A stretch of 64,000 nucleotides of DNA from the NCBI GenBank assembly GCA_947253875.1, contig CAMYAM010000007.1, positions 1 through 64,000 of the forward strand. The letters are read 5' to 3'. The DNA comes from an uncultured Fastidiosipila sp. (GTDB lineage Bacteria; Bacillota; Clostridia; Saccharofermentanales; Fastidiosipilaceae). The first letter of the stretch is position 1. Every line of letters starts with the position of its first letter. Shown here piece after piece: positions 36,918-46,289 of this stretch. Position numbers and translations under genes: made by a program. The notes beneath the pieces were generated by a model. It saw nothing but the letters and a program-made list of their open reading frames with translations. It searched no databases and was not told the DNA's origin.

Positions 36918-37883
36918 ATGTCAAGGAACAAAGATCAATCTAAATTAATTGCAAAAAAAAATAAAAAGTGGAAATCAACTGATTTAGAGTTAGTTATATT
37001 AGGGTTACCTACCTTTTTGTATTTTTTACTTTTTATGTATTTACCTTTACCAGGTTTGCTATTAGCATTCAAAAACTATAGGCCTAAACCAGGTCATAAC
37101 TTTTTCTACAGCTTGTTTACTTCGAATTGGGCAAGTTTAAAAAACTTTGAAGTGTTATTTAGGACACCAGATGCTCCAAAAATGATTTTTAATACTCTGT
37201 TCTATAATGTGATTGGAATCATGTTAGGAGCAATTTTACCGGTAGCTTTAGCGATGATGCTATCACAGTTACGAAGCAAAAAAGTTATGAAAACCACTCA
37301 AACAATGATGTTCCTTCCACATTTCTTATCTTGGGTTGTTGTAAGTAACATCGTTTATGCATTCCTTGCACCTAATAGAGGTTATGTAAATAATGTTTTG
37401 CTTGCAAATTCAAGTAAGCAAATAGATTGGTATAATACTCCACAATATTGGAGATTCATACTTATCTTTATGAATCAGTGGAAAAGTATAGGATATACTT
37501 CGATTATATATATGTCGGCTATCACAAGTATTGATAACTCACTATATGAAGCAGCCATGATAGATGGTGCAACTAAGTTTCAACAAGCCAGGTTTATTAC
37601 AGTTCCACACCTAAGAAGAACAATTTCCGTAATGTTAATTATGAGCATCGGAAGTATTTTTTCTACAGGACTAGATTTATACTACTTAGTTCCAAGACAA
37701 GCATTCCCATTGTATGATACTTATATTACAGTTGACGTATATGTTTATAATTCAGCTACAAAAGCAGGTAATTTACCTCAAGGTTCTGCGGTAGGTTTTT
37801 TACAGTCTGTAATTGGATTCTTCATGGTAGTGGCAGCAAACCTTGTAATTAAGAAAGTGGACCCTGAGTCATCACTGTTCTAG
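36918..37883 (+). CDS. Carbohydrate ABC transporter permease (LplB type)
   Basis: A 321-residue inner-membrane permease with six membrane segments and the ATPase-contact EAA motif (YEAAMIDGATKFQQARFITVPHL). The N-terminal LVILGLPTFLYFLLFMYLPLPGLLLAFKNYRP is characteristic of the LplB group. GGGAGA precedes the ATG. It forms a heterodimer with the next gene product in the model for this family. Confidence 0.94.
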   Translation: MSRNKDQSKLIAKKNKKWKSTDLELVILGLPTFLYFLLFMYLPLPGLLLAFKNYRPKPGHNFFYSLFTSNWASLKNFEVLFRTPDAPKMIFNTLFYNVIGIMLGAILPVALAMMLSQLRSKKVMKTTQTMMFLPHFLSWVVVSNIVYAFLAPNRGYVNNVLLANSSKQIDWYNTPQYWRFILIFMNQWKSIGYTSIIYMSAITSIDNSLYEAAMIDGATKFQQARFITVPHLRRTISVMLIMSIGSIFSTGLDLYYLVPRQAFPLYDTYITVDVYVYNSATKAGNLPQGSAVGFLQSVIGFFMVVAANLVIKKVDPESSLF

Positions 37884-37900
37884 AAGAAAGAGGTTGTATA

Positions 37901-38839
37901 ATGAATAAAACAAAAAAAGGCTTAAGATCGGGATTAGAAGCATATAACAATATCAGCACTTCTACGAATATTATTTTTTCATTGATAGCTATAGTATTCG
38001 CACTGATGTGTTTATTGCCAGTAATACTTGCAATGAGTATTTCGTTTACTTCTGAAGCATATCTAAATGTTAACGGTTATCAATTTTTACCTGAAAAGTT
38101 TTCGCTAGAAGCATATAAGATTATTTTTGGTATTCAAAGTGGTATTCCAAGAGCTTTGTTTGTATCGGTTGTAACAACTTTTTTAGGTACAGCTTTAGGG
38201 ATTTTTCTTAACTCAACTTATGCATATTTGCTTACACAAAAGAAATTTAAATTTCAAAAATTTGCATTAATATATATTTTAATACCAATGCTTTTTAATG
38301 GTGGTTTGATCCCATCCTATATGATTAATAAAGGATTCTTAAGATTAGGAGATACATGGACAGTTCTTATAGTATTAGGAGCAGTATCGTCATTCAATAT
38401 AATAATTATGAAGACATTTTTTGAAGGTCAGCTAGGAGAATCTATATTAGAGCAAGCTGATATTGATGGTGCAGGACATTTTAGAAAATATTTCCAAGTT
38501 GTTCTACCTTTGTCAAAACCAGTGCTAGCTACGATTGCAATTTTCCTCGCCTTTGGATATTGGAATAGTTGGATGAATGCTTCATTGTATATCGAAAATC
38601 GACCAGACTTGAAGCCATTGCAAGCAATTTTGATGGAAGTTGAAAGAACAATCAGCTTCTTGAAATCTCCAGAAGGACAGAAGTCACTTGCTAATATGGG
38701 TGCTGACATCGTAAATATTCCAAGTGATCCAATTAGAATGGCAATTGTTGTAATTATTGTTGTCCCTATCGCATTAATATACCCATTCTTCCAAAGATAC
38801 TTTACTAGTGGTTTGATGATAGGCGCTGTTAAGGGATAA
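37901..38839 (+). CDS. Carbohydrate ABC transporter permease (YtcP/LplC type)
   Basis: A 312-residue permease with six membrane segments, an EAA-like motif (LEQADIDGAGHFRKYFQVVLPLSKPVLATI) and the ending PFFQRYFTSGLMIGAVKG typical of the YtcP/LplC group. AGAGG precedes the ATG, 17 bases after the LplB-type gene. A terminator-like hairpin follows. Together with the preceding two genes it forms an oligosaccharide importer lacking its own ATPase. Confidence 0.94.
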   Translation: MNKTKKGLRSGLEAYNNISTSTNIIFSLIAIVFALMCLLPVILAMSISFTSEAYLNVNGYQFLPEKFSLEAYKIIFGIQSGIPRALFVSVVTTFLGTALGIFLNSTYAYLLTQKKFKFQKFALIYILIPMLFNGGLIPSYMINKGFLRLGDTWTVLIVLGAVSSFNIIIMKTFFEGQLGESILEQADIDGAGHFRKYFQVVLPLSKPVLATIAIFLAFGYWNSWMNASLYIENRPDLKPLQAILMEVERTISFLKSPEGQKSLANMGADIVNIPSDPIRMAIVVIIVVPIALIYPFFQRYFTSGLMIGAVKG

Positions 38840-38901
38840 AGCATGAGGTTTAGTGGTAGTTTGCTGCTTAACTGAATTGGTAATGATTTCAGTAGTTAAA
38901 T

Positions 38902-38946
38902 AATAGAGGGGGAGATGTAAATTTATTCCTCCTCTATTTATTTTTT
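38902..38946 (+). terminator. Terminator-like hairpin after the ABC transporter operon
   Basis: AATAGAGG (38902-38909) pairs with CCTCTATT (38931-38938), with G-rich/C-rich flanks that can extend it, followed by TTATTTTTT. Confidence 0.75.
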
Positions 38947-39032
38947 GTAGCGATTTTTTATAAAAATAAATATAAGATGTAATACAAAATGAAATTTAAT
39001 AGATATGAGATGAAAAATAAAAAAGAGGATTT

Positions 39033-39415
39033 ATGAGACTTTGGCATCAAGACTTAATAAAACATTTACCAAGACAGCAACTCCTTGGACAACATCGAGA
39101 GTGTGCTGCTTTGAGAGGGAAAGGTTGGGGCAAAAAGCATGATACTGTAGATTATGTTTTTTGCATTCACCATATCTGCTTTATGCGTATCATAAAATAG
39201 TAATGGAAGAAATGGAATGCCGAGGCTATGAACCAGCTTCAGAGTGGAAAAATAAAAATTATCGTGGTAAAGCTTGCGCTCCATATAAAGATTTAGAAAA
39301 AGTAAGTTTAACTCAGCCAATTTATCCTGAACATGACAGAGAGTATATGGATGAGTGCTTAAAAAACTTACAAGCAAAAGACATTTATATAGAAGTAAAG
39401 TTAAACGAACTTTGA
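39033..39415 (+). pseudogene. Pyrimidine-dimer DNA glycosylase-like gene (TIGR02328 family), frameshifted
   Basis: The first frame from ATG 39033 (AGAGGA upstream) encodes MRLWHQDLIKHLPRQQLLGQ, HRECAALRGKGWGKKHDTVDYVF and then stops at 39200. A second frame continues without loss as HSPYLLYAYHKIVMEEMECRGYEPASEWKNKNYRGK to a stop at 39415. The two halves join exactly at the T6 run at 39157-39162, where one base appears missing. The joined product of about 127 residues matches my memory of TIGR02328, annotated as pyrimidine-dimer DNA glycosylase. It may be a real inactivation, a switchable homopolymer, or a sequencing error. Confidence 0.8.
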
Positions 39416-39523
39416 TACAAGCTCAGTACAGCTTTCGATAAAAAACTAATAAACACAGAAAATTTGTGTAAGGTTTTAACTTAAGTAACAACTAATTTCA
39501 ATAACTTATAGTAAACTTTGCGC

Positions 39524-39544
39524 ATGGTAACTAAGAGTAACCAT
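39524..39544 (+). promoter_or_regulatory. Near-perfect inverted repeat upstream of the aldo/keto reductase
   Basis: ATGGTAACT (39524-39532) and AGTAACCAT (39536-39544) pair at 8 of 9 positions around AAG. It is about 55 bases upstream of the reductase start and may be an operator; no regulator is assigned. Confidence 0.35.
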
Positions 39545-39597
39545 TTACACAGGTTTAGATTAAACAAACTATTAAAACTACTTACTAGGAGGGTCAA

Positions 39598-40425
39598 ATG
39601 GGCAAAGAGAAGGCAACATTAAAACTTAACAATGGAACTGCTATACCACAGATAGGTTTAGGTACATGGCAAATGAGTCCGGAAGAAGCATACGCTTCAG
39701 TGAAATTTGCCTTAGAAAATGGATATGTACACATAGATGGTGCACGAGCATATGCTAACTCTGAAGCCAGTGGTAAAGCTTGGAGAGATGCAGGAGTTAA
39801 GAGAGAAGATATCTGGATCACAAGCAAAATTAGAGCAGAGATTAAAGATTACGAAGGTGCAAAACAAGAGATTGAAAATGAATTAAGGAGTTTCCAAACA
39901 GATTATTTAGATCTCGTTTTGATTCACTGTCCACAACCTTGGGCTGAATACAATGCTAATGGTGAAGGAAATAGATATTTTAAGGAAAACTTGGAAGTGT
40001 GGAGAGCAATGGTTGAAGCATATGAAGCAGGTAAGATCAAAGCTCTTGGAGTTTCAAATTTCCATCCTGTAGATTTAGAAAATATTATTAATAATTCAGA
40101 TGTAAAACCTGTAGTTAACCAAATTAGTTATAGAATTGGATATACACAAGATAATTATGTAGAGGCTGCAGAAACAAATGGTGTTTTAATCGAAGCATAC
40201 TCCCCACTAGGCACAGGCAGAATTCTTAATAATGATGATATTAAGAAAGTTGCAGACAAATATTCTAAATCGGTGGCACAAGTAGCTATTCAATACTGCT
40301 TACAAAAAGGTCATATAGTTCTTCCTAAGTCAGTCACACTAAAATATATTTTAGAGAATATAGATTTGGATTTTGAGTTAAATGCTGCAGATATGGATTA
40401 TCTAGATGGATTAGATACTAAGTAA
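39598..40425 (+). CDS. Aldo/keto reductase
   Basis: A 275-residue NADPH-dependent oxidoreductase of the AKR superfamily (AKR5-like, 2,5-diketo-D-gluconate reductase group). It has GLGTWQMSPEEA near the N-terminus, HIDGARAYANSEASG with the catalytic Asp and Tyr, WITSKI with the catalytic Lys, and DLVLIHCPQPW with the catalytic His. GVSNF and LPKSVTLKYILENIDL complete the NADPH-binding side. GARAY replaces the more common TAxxY. AGGAGG precedes the ATG. It stands alone, so its physiological carbonyl substrate is not indicated. Confidence 0.93.
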   Translation: MGKEKATLKLNNGTAIPQIGLGTWQMSPEEAYASVKFALENGYVHIDGARAYANSEASGKAWRDAGVKREDIWITSKIRAEIKDYEGAKQEIENELRSFQTDYLDLVLIHCPQPWAEYNANGEGNRYFKENLEVWRAMVEAYEAGKIKALGVSNFHPVDLENIINNSDVKPVVNQISYRIGYTQDNYVEAAETNGVLIEAYSPLGTGRILNNDDIKKVADKYSKSVAQVAIQYCLQKGHIVLPKSVTLKYILENIDLDFELNAADMDYLDGLDTK

Positions 40426-40591
40426 TAGGTTCTATGACAGAGCAGAGTAAGCAACTGCTTGAAATTTAGGTGACTTAAATTAGTTATAATCTATTATCTA
40501 TTGATTAATCATTTATTCTTATTTTTTAGTTTAAAATATACTAATAAGCATTTATATTCTGCTAGAATGTTTATAAGTGGAGGTAGTAATA

Positions 40592-41311
40592 ATGTCTGAA
40601 AAGAAATTGTTAGTTGTAGATGATGATCCTAATATTTGTGAATTAATCGAGCTTTATTTTATGAAAGAGGGCTATGAGGTTAGAGCCTGCCACGAAGGGG
40701 ATAAAGCAGTAGATGCATTTAGAAATTTTGACCCAGATATAATTCTTCTTGATTTAATGCTTCCAGGAATGGATGGCTACGATATTTGTCGTGAGATTCG
40801 TAAGGAATCTTCAGTACCTATTATTATGTTGACCGCAAGAGGAGAAACTTTGGATAGAGTTGTAGGTTTAGAACTAGGTGCAGATGACTATATTCCTAAA
40901 CCATTTGAGCCTAAGGAAGTTATTGCTCGTGTAAAAGCTGTTTTGCGTAGGACTGAGCTCGCCTCTGATAGCCAAGACGAGAAACAAGTTGAATATATTG
41001 AATATCCAGGCTTGAAAGTTAATATTTCAAGTTATAATGTTGAGATTGCTGATGAGAAGATAGAAATGCCACCAAAAGAATTGGAGTTACTATTTTTCTT
41101 AGCCACACATCCAGACAGAGTTTTCACCAGAGAACAGTTATTGGGTAATGTTTGGGGATATGATTTCTTTGGAGAATCTAGAACAGTTGATGTTCACATT
41201 AAGAGAATTCGTGAAAAAATTGAGGCAGTTGATGTCGATGGTACCTTACCTTGGGCTATTGAGACAGTTTGGGGTGTAGGATATAAATTTGAAACTGCTA
41301 AAGAAGAATAA
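40592..41311 (+). CDS. OmpR/PhoB-family response regulator
   Basis: A 239-residue response regulator. The receiver domain has the acidic pocket (DDD at 10-12), phosphoacceptor Asp54 in ILLDLMLPGMDGYD, Thr in IIMLTARGE and Lys in DYIPKPF. The C-terminal winged helix (Trans_reg_C) carries FTREQLLGNVWGYDFFGESRTVDVHIKRIREKI. GGAGG precedes ATG 40592, which is preferred over GTG 40577. The cognate histidine kinase gene follows after a stem-loop. The pair resembles the ResDE/YycFG group in domain plan; the stimulus is unknown. Confidence 0.95.
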   Translation: MSEKKLLVVDDDPNICELIELYFMKEGYEVRACHEGDKAVDAFRNFDPDIILLDLMLPGMDGYDICREIRKESSVPIIMLTARGETLDRVVGLELGADDYIPKPFEPKEVIARVKAVLRRTELASDSQDEKQVEYIEYPGLKVNISSYNVEIADEKIEMPPKELELLFFLATHPDRVFTREQLLGNVWGYDFFGESRTVDVHIKRIREKIEAVDVDGTLPWAIETVWGVGYKFETAKEE

Positions 41312-41329
41312 TATTTGGAATTAGAAATT

Positions 41330-41366
41330 AAACACCTTCTGTACCTATAATCAGAGGGTGTTTGTT
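41330..41366 (+). promoter_or_regulatory. Stem-loop between response regulator and kinase genes
   Basis: AAACACCTTCTG (41330-41341) pairs with CAGAGGGTGTTT (41352-41363) with one G-U, followed by GTTGTT. It may be an attenuator that lowers kinase expression relative to the regulator, or a weak terminator. Confidence 0.6.
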
Positions 41367-41377
41367 GTTATTAAAGT

Positions 41378-42964
41378 ATGGAGAAAAAAGAGCATAATAA
41401 TAAACAAAAAGATAAACAATCTAAGTCTGAGCAAGTTAACAAAAAGCTTGATGCAAAACGTAAAAAGTCTACGACAAATATGCTCAAGCAATTTAACTTG
41501 CTTATTATTGTACTTGTAGTTCTTTCTTTCTTATTACTCATTTTTGTATATTCTAGAATTATTTCTTCGGCAGCCTCTGAAGAACGCCTAGTGCAAATGG
41601 ATAGGGCAGCGAATGCTATAACTAACTTTTATGAAGAAGCAAGTGAAAAATCTCTATGGAGTACGAATGAATTATCTGTATATATGTCAGTAGTTGCAGA
41701 AGCTACAGGATCTTACCTATGGCTTTATGATGATACTGGTAGGCTCATATATATAAACCAAATGCCAGATTCTGCTAAAGGAAATATTAAGCTAGGCTCA
41801 GATAATTACATGCATTTACCTAAAGATATAATTGATATTGATATACCTGAAGGTGGTATTAATTTTCTGGGTGGTAATTTTTTAGGACTCTTCCAAGATG
41901 ATGGCAATTGGGTTACGGTAATTCGAGAGTTAAAAGATAAAAATGGTAATAAGTTTTCAAATATGTTATTGGCGCATAAAATCGTACCAGTGTTAGACAG
42001 TGCTCAGTACATGATTGAAGGTGTATTTATTGTTTTCTTAATTGCGGTAGTACTGGCTATGGTTATCATTGTTATCTATACTCGTAGAATTTCAGATCCT
42101 ATAGAGAAGTTGACCAAAGCAGCCACCGAAGTGGCGAATGGAGATTTGTCCGCTCGCGTTGATATATCGAAATATCAAGAAAATCGTCATGCTTATGAAG
42201 ATGACGATATTATGATACTGGTAAAAATCTTTAACCGTATGGTAGAGCAAATTGAGAGAGGTAACTCGGAGCAAACTGATTTTATTGCAAGCATTTCACA
42301 TGATCTTAGGACGCCTTTAACTTCTATAAAAGGGTTTATTAATGCTATTTTAGATGGAACAATTCCTGAAGAAAAACGCGATCACTATCTTGGTATTGTT
42401 CAAAATGAAGTTAATCGATTAAGTGATCTTGTCAGCGATATGAACTCAATTATACTTTTGGATAACGATATTGACCCTAATAATTTTGAAGAATTTGATA
42501 TTAATAAAACCATAATTGAAACAGTTCAAGGAACTGAAATTCTTTTGCAGGAGAAAAATATTGCTGTGCAAACTAATATTCAAAACGGATCTAAAGCTGT
42601 TAAAGTTTATGGAGATCAAAGAGAAATAAGACGAGTTATCTATAATCTTGTCACTAACGCAATTAAATTTGTTCCAGATAAGGAAGGTATAATATCAATT
42701 AATGTTGATGTTCAAGGACGAGATATTGTTCTTATAACAATTGAAGATAATGGCCCGGGAATCGACGAGGATAAGTTGAAGCATGTTTTTGATAGATTCT
42801 ATAAAGTAGATCATTCCAGAACTGATAGGACTGGTAGTGGTTTAGGTTTATATATTTGTAAGCGTATTTTGCAAAAACATGGCCAGAGCATTTTTGCGGA
42901 TAGAAGTGAAAGTTTAGGTGGTGCTAAATTTGAGTTTACCTTACCTTTGATAAAAGTAGGATAA
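41378..42964 (+). CDS. Sensor histidine kinase (HAMP, HisKA, HATPase)
   Basis: A 528-residue membrane kinase. It has a Lys-rich cytoplasmic leader, membrane segments at about 36-58 and 212-235, and an extracellular sensor region of about 150 residues between them. HAMP lies at about 236-290. HisKA has phosphoacceptor His308 in SISHDLRTPLTSIKG. HATPase has VIYNLVTNAIKF (N box), DNGPGI and GSGLGLYI. No ribosome binding site precedes ATG 41378, consistent with low expression or a different start. It pairs with the response regulator upstream. Confidence 0.94.
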   Translation: MEKKEHNNKQKDKQSKSEQVNKKLDAKRKKSTTNMLKQFNLLIIVLVVLSFLLLIFVYSRIISSAASEERLVQMDRAANAITNFYEEASEKSLWSTNELSVYMSVVAEATGSYLWLYDDTGRLIYINQMPDSAKGNIKLGSDNYMHLPKDIIDIDIPEGGINFLGGNFLGLFQDDGNWVTVIRELKDKNGNKFSNMLLAHKIVPVLDSAQYMIEGVFIVFLIAVVLAMVIIVIYTRRISDPIEKLTKAATEVANGDLSARVDISKYQENRHAYEDDDIMILVKIFNRMVEQIERGNSEQTDFIASISHDLRTPLTSIKGFINAILDGTIPEEKRDHYLGIVQNEVNRLSDLVSDMNSIILLDNDIDPNNFEEFDINKTIIETVQGTEILLQEKNIAVQTNIQNGSKAVKVYGDQREIRRVIYNLVTNAIKFVPDKEGIISINVDVQGRDIVLITIEDNGPGIDEDKLKHVFDRFYKVDHSRTDRTGSGLGLYICKRILQKHGQSIFADRSESLGGAKFEFTLPLIKVG

Positions 42965-43024
42965 TCTTTATTAAGGGTTGATTTGCTATAGAACTACTAT
43001 ACGAAAAATTTAATAGGTGAAAGT

Positions 43025-45139
43025 ATGATTGATGAATGCAATCCATATGAAATATTTTTAGAGCCAGTGACACGGATTAAAGGCGTCTCTGCTAAGCGTA
43101 GCGAGAAACTAGAGCGTTTAGAAATAGAGACTGTTGGTGATCTGGCTTTTCATTTTCCACGGAGATATGAAGATTGGACCAAAATTAAATCGATTATTGA
43201 TCTTCAAGCAGAAGAAGATGGCGTTTTTCTTGGCCGTGTGGAAACTGTTCCAAATTTATACAGAAAAGGTAAACGTAGTATTCTTAACGTTACAGTTCGT
43301 GATGATACAGCAGTTATGAGAATAGTCTGGTTTAATCAACCGTATTATCAGGATAAGCTTATTCAAGGGAGAATTTATCTTTTTCGAGGTAAAATCAAAC
43401 GTCAAGGACTTAGATTTGAAACAGCAAATCCGAAGTTTGTAAGCACGAGTTTAGACTCTTTTCCTAGAAGTGAAGAAGAATGGCAAAATGTTTCTGCAAA
43501 ATCATTTGTATCTCCAATATATCCAGCTACGGAAGGAATTAGTCAAACGTATTTACGTAAATGGATAAACTCCGCTGTTGAACTTGTTCTACCTGTTATG
43601 GATGATTATTTAAGCTCAGAGTTGAGAAAAGAAAATGATCTGGCAGATTTGATCTGGTCATTGAAACAGATTCATAATTTGGATCAGGAAGAAAATTATG
43701 ATATTGCTAGAAGAAGGCTGGCCTTTGATGAGCTTTTGTTTTTGCAAATTAATAATTTAATGGGTAAGGCTGAAGGATCCCGCAAACCAGGTGTCCAGAT
43801 ACCTTTGGTGGATAATGACGAGAAACTGGATTTTTGGGGGAGTATTATAGATGAGTTAAGTTTTGAGTTAACTAATGCCCAAAAGCAAGCTTTAAATGAG
43901 ATATTAAAAGATATGTCTAAAACTACAGCCATGAATAGGCTGTTGCAAGGTGATGTAGGTTCAGGTAAAACTATTGTGGCATTTTTAGCCATGTTATGGG
44001 CAGCGTTGAATGACAAACAATCTGTACTTATGGCACCGACATCTATTTTAGCGAAACAACACTATGCTAGTTTTGTGAAATTTTTTCCAAATATAGATGA
44101 GTCTAATGTGGCACTTCTAACTGGAGATACGACAGCGAAAGAGCGGCAAGTTATTTATGAGAATATAAGTAATGGCACAATTAAATATTTAATTGGTACG
44201 CATGCAGTTATAGAAGACAAGGTTAAGTTCAAGGATCTTGCATTAGCAGTTACAGATGAGCAACATAGGTTTGGTGTTAAACAAAGAGTACAACTTAGTG
44301 ACGGTAGTTTTGCACATGTGTTAGTTATGTCAGCTACACCTATACCAAGAACTTTGGGCATGTTATTTTATGGCGATTTGGATATATCTAGTTTGAAAGA
44401 GAAGCCTGCTGGGCGTCAGCCAATCAAGACTTATACAGCTAGAAGTAAGGATAAAGATAGACTGGTAGATTTGCTCTCTAGAAATTCTGCAAAAGGTGGT
44501 CAGGCATATGTAGTTTGTCCAACAGTTGATCCAAGTGAGAAATTAGAGTTAGCTTCAGTAAGTACAACTTATGAAGAGTTAAAAAAGAAACTTCCGCATT
44601 TAAATGTTGCTCTAATACATGGTCAAATGAAGGAGGTTGAAAAAAATGAGATTATGCAAAAATTTCTCAATGGGGATATAAATATTTTGGTAGCGACAAC
44701 AGTTATTGAAGTTGGTGTAGATAATCCTAATGCAACAATGATGATTATTGTTAATGCTGAACGTTTTGGTCTAGCTGCGTTGCACCAACTAAGAGGTCGT
44801 ATTGGTAGAGGATCTAAGGAATCTCTGTGTGTGCTCTTGAGCGATGTTGGGGAAGGAACGAGTCGAGAAAGATTAACGACACTATGTAGGACTGAAGATG
44901 GGTTTGAAATTGCGGAGGCTGATCTTAAACTTCGTGGACCTGGTGATTTCTTCGGCACAAGACAGCATGGTATTCCTAGCTTCAAGATAGCGAATCTTTA
45001 TGAAGATAATGAGTTATTAAAGTTGACAGGAAAAATTGCTAGAAAAATTATAACTGCTGATCCTAATTTAGAAAAAGCAGAAAATCAAGAATTGAAGAAA
45101 ATTATGAATATTTATAGAAGGAGAATGCAAAATGCCTAG
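43025..45139 (+). CDS. recG: ATP-dependent DNA helicase RecG
   Basis: A 704-residue RecG, which remodels stalled replication forks and Holliday junctions. The N-terminal wedge/OB domain includes FHFPRRYEDWTKI. Helicase motifs follow: LLQGDVGSGKTIVA (Walker A), TDEQHRFGVKQR (DEQH variant of the DEAD box, as in RecG), VMSATPIPRTL, ATTVIEVGVDNPNATMM and QLRGRIGRG. The length is slightly over the usual 680-690. AGGTGA precedes the ATG. The end overlaps rsmD by 8 bases. Confidence 0.97.
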   Translation: MIDECNPYEIFLEPVTRIKGVSAKRSEKLERLEIETVGDLAFHFPRRYEDWTKIKSIIDLQAEEDGVFLGRVETVPNLYRKGKRSILNVTVRDDTAVMRIVWFNQPYYQDKLIQGRIYLFRGKIKRQGLRFETANPKFVSTSLDSFPRSEEEWQNVSAKSFVSPIYPATEGISQTYLRKWINSAVELVLPVMDDYLSSELRKENDLADLIWSLKQIHNLDQEENYDIARRRLAFDELLFLQINNLMGKAEGSRKPGVQIPLVDNDEKLDFWGSIIDELSFELTNAQKQALNEILKDMSKTTAMNRLLQGDVGSGKTIVAFLAMLWAALNDKQSVLMAPTSILAKQHYASFVKFFPNIDESNVALLTGDTTAKERQVIYENISNGTIKYLIGTHAVIEDKVKFKDLALAVTDEQHRFGVKQRVQLSDGSFAHVLVMSATPIPRTLGMLFYGDLDISSLKEKPAGRQPIKTYTARSKDKDRLVDLLSRNSAKGGQAYVVCPTVDPSEKLELASVSTTYEELKKKLPHLNVALIHGQMKEVEKNEIMQKFLNGDINILVATTVIEVGVDNPNATMMIIVNAERFGLAALHQLRGRIGRGSKESLCVLLSDVGEGTSRERLTTLCRTEDGFEIAEADLKLRGPGDFFGTRQHGIPSFKIANLYEDNELLKLTGKIARKIITADPNLEKAENQELKKIMNIYRRRMQNA

Positions 45140-45707
45140 AGTAGTTGCAGGTAAGGTTGGTGGAATACCTCTTAAAACACCTAAAGGTGATAGAGTCAGA
45201 CCTACAGCAGATAAAACTAAAGAAGCTATTTTTTCTAGTATTGAAGAGTGGCTGGATGATGCAGTATTTCTAGATCTTTTTGCGGGAAGTGGACAAATGG
45301 GGATAGAGGCCCTGAGTCGAGGCGCAAAACAGGCATGTTTTGTAGATAAATCACGAACTTCTATTGATTATATTAAAGAAAATCTAGCTAAAACTAGACT
45401 TGGAAATCAGGCAGAGATATTAAATTTGGACGCAAAAAGAGCCTGCGATAAATTTTTAGCAAAAGGGAAAAAGTTTGATGTAATTTATTTTGATCCTCCA
45501 TATGCTGATTTTGATAAATTGTTTGGAAACTTAGCAGATACTTATCTAGCCGAATTGCTACAAGATGATGGTATATTGATAACTGAAGCAGATTCTCATG
45601 ACCAGATAATTAATCCTGAAATTACAGGCACGGAGAAATTAGCAATGCTAAAACGTTGTCAGTACGGCCAAGCAATGGTATCATTTTATCGAATAAAAGG
45701 TAATTAA
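45132..45707 (+). CDS. rsmD: 16S rRNA (guanine(966)-N(2))-methyltransferase RsmD
   Basis: A 191-residue SAM methyltransferase modifying G966 of 16S rRNA. It has the family opening RVVAGKVGGIPLKTPKGDRVRPTADKTKEAIFSS, the SAM site FLDLFAGSGQMGIEALSRGA, and the catalytic DPPY (YFDPPYADF). It is translationally coupled to recG by overlap, and coaD follows; rsmD-coaD is a very common pair. Confidence 0.96.
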   Translation: MPRVVAGKVGGIPLKTPKGDRVRPTADKTKEAIFSSIEEWLDDAVFLDLFAGSGQMGIEALSRGAKQACFVDKSRTSIDYIKENLAKTRLGNQAEILNLDAKRACDKFLAKGKKFDVIYFDPPYADFDKLFGNLADTYLAELLQDDGILITEADSHDQIINPEITGTEKLAMLKRCQYGQAMVSFYRIKGN

Positions 45708-45725
45708 ATTACAAAGGTTGGTCAT

Positions 45726-46205
45726 ATGAAGGAATTTGTTTTCCCAGGATCATTTGATCCTTTTACAAAAGGTCATGAGGATATAGCTAGCAGGGCATCT
45801 AAGCTTTGTGATAAATTACATGTACTTATATTGAATAATGCGAATAAGAAAGCTGATTTTTCAGTAGAAGATCGTTTGGATATGGCACAAATGATATTGA
45901 ATAAATATCCAAATGTAGAAGTTTCCTATTATGATGGATTGATGGTCGATTACTTGAAAAATAATAATCTAAATGTTGTTGTTAGAGGGCTTAGATCTGA
46001 GAGTGATTTCAGATATGAGTTGCAGATGTATGCAACAAACGGTTTAATGTATGATGAATATGAAACTATATTCATACCAAGTAGAGGTGACTACTCTTAT
46101 ACAAGTTCAAGCACTGTTAAAGAAGTTGCTCGTTATAGCGGAGATATATCAACAATGGTCCCTATAGAGATTGTAGATATAGTCACAAAGAGATTTGAAA
46201 AGTAA
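45726..46205 (+). CDS. coaD: Phosphopantetheine adenylyltransferase CoaD
   Basis: A 159-residue nucleotidyltransferase carrying out the penultimate step of coenzyme A synthesis. It has FPGSFDPFTKGHEDI (HxGH-type motif, here T-K-G-H) and the ISSS-like element TYTSSSTVKEVA. VVRGLRSESDFRYELQM is conserved in the family. Length is normal. AAAGG precedes the ATG. Confidence 0.97.
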   Translation: MKEFVFPGSFDPFTKGHEDIASRASKLCDKLHVLILNNANKKADFSVEDRLDMAQMILNKYPNVEVSYYDGLMVDYLKNNNLNVVVRGLRSESDFRYELQMYATNGLMYDEYETIFIPSRGDYSYTSSSTVKEVARYSGDISTMVPIEIVDIVTKRFEK

Positions 46206-46289
46206 TATAATATATAAAAATGTTATATAATATTTTATGAGCGTATACCTAGTAAAACTAAAGCTCAAGACGAAATAGGAGAAATATTT

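Noticed and set aside
38428..38844. Minus-strand frame of 138 codons opposite the YtcP-type permease
   Set aside because: Fully antisense to a well-supported permease gene and without any recognisable motif.
39161..39415. Independent 84-residue gene starting at 39161
   Set aside because: Its sequence is the direct continuation of the protein begun at 39033; treating the two as one frameshifted gene explains both.
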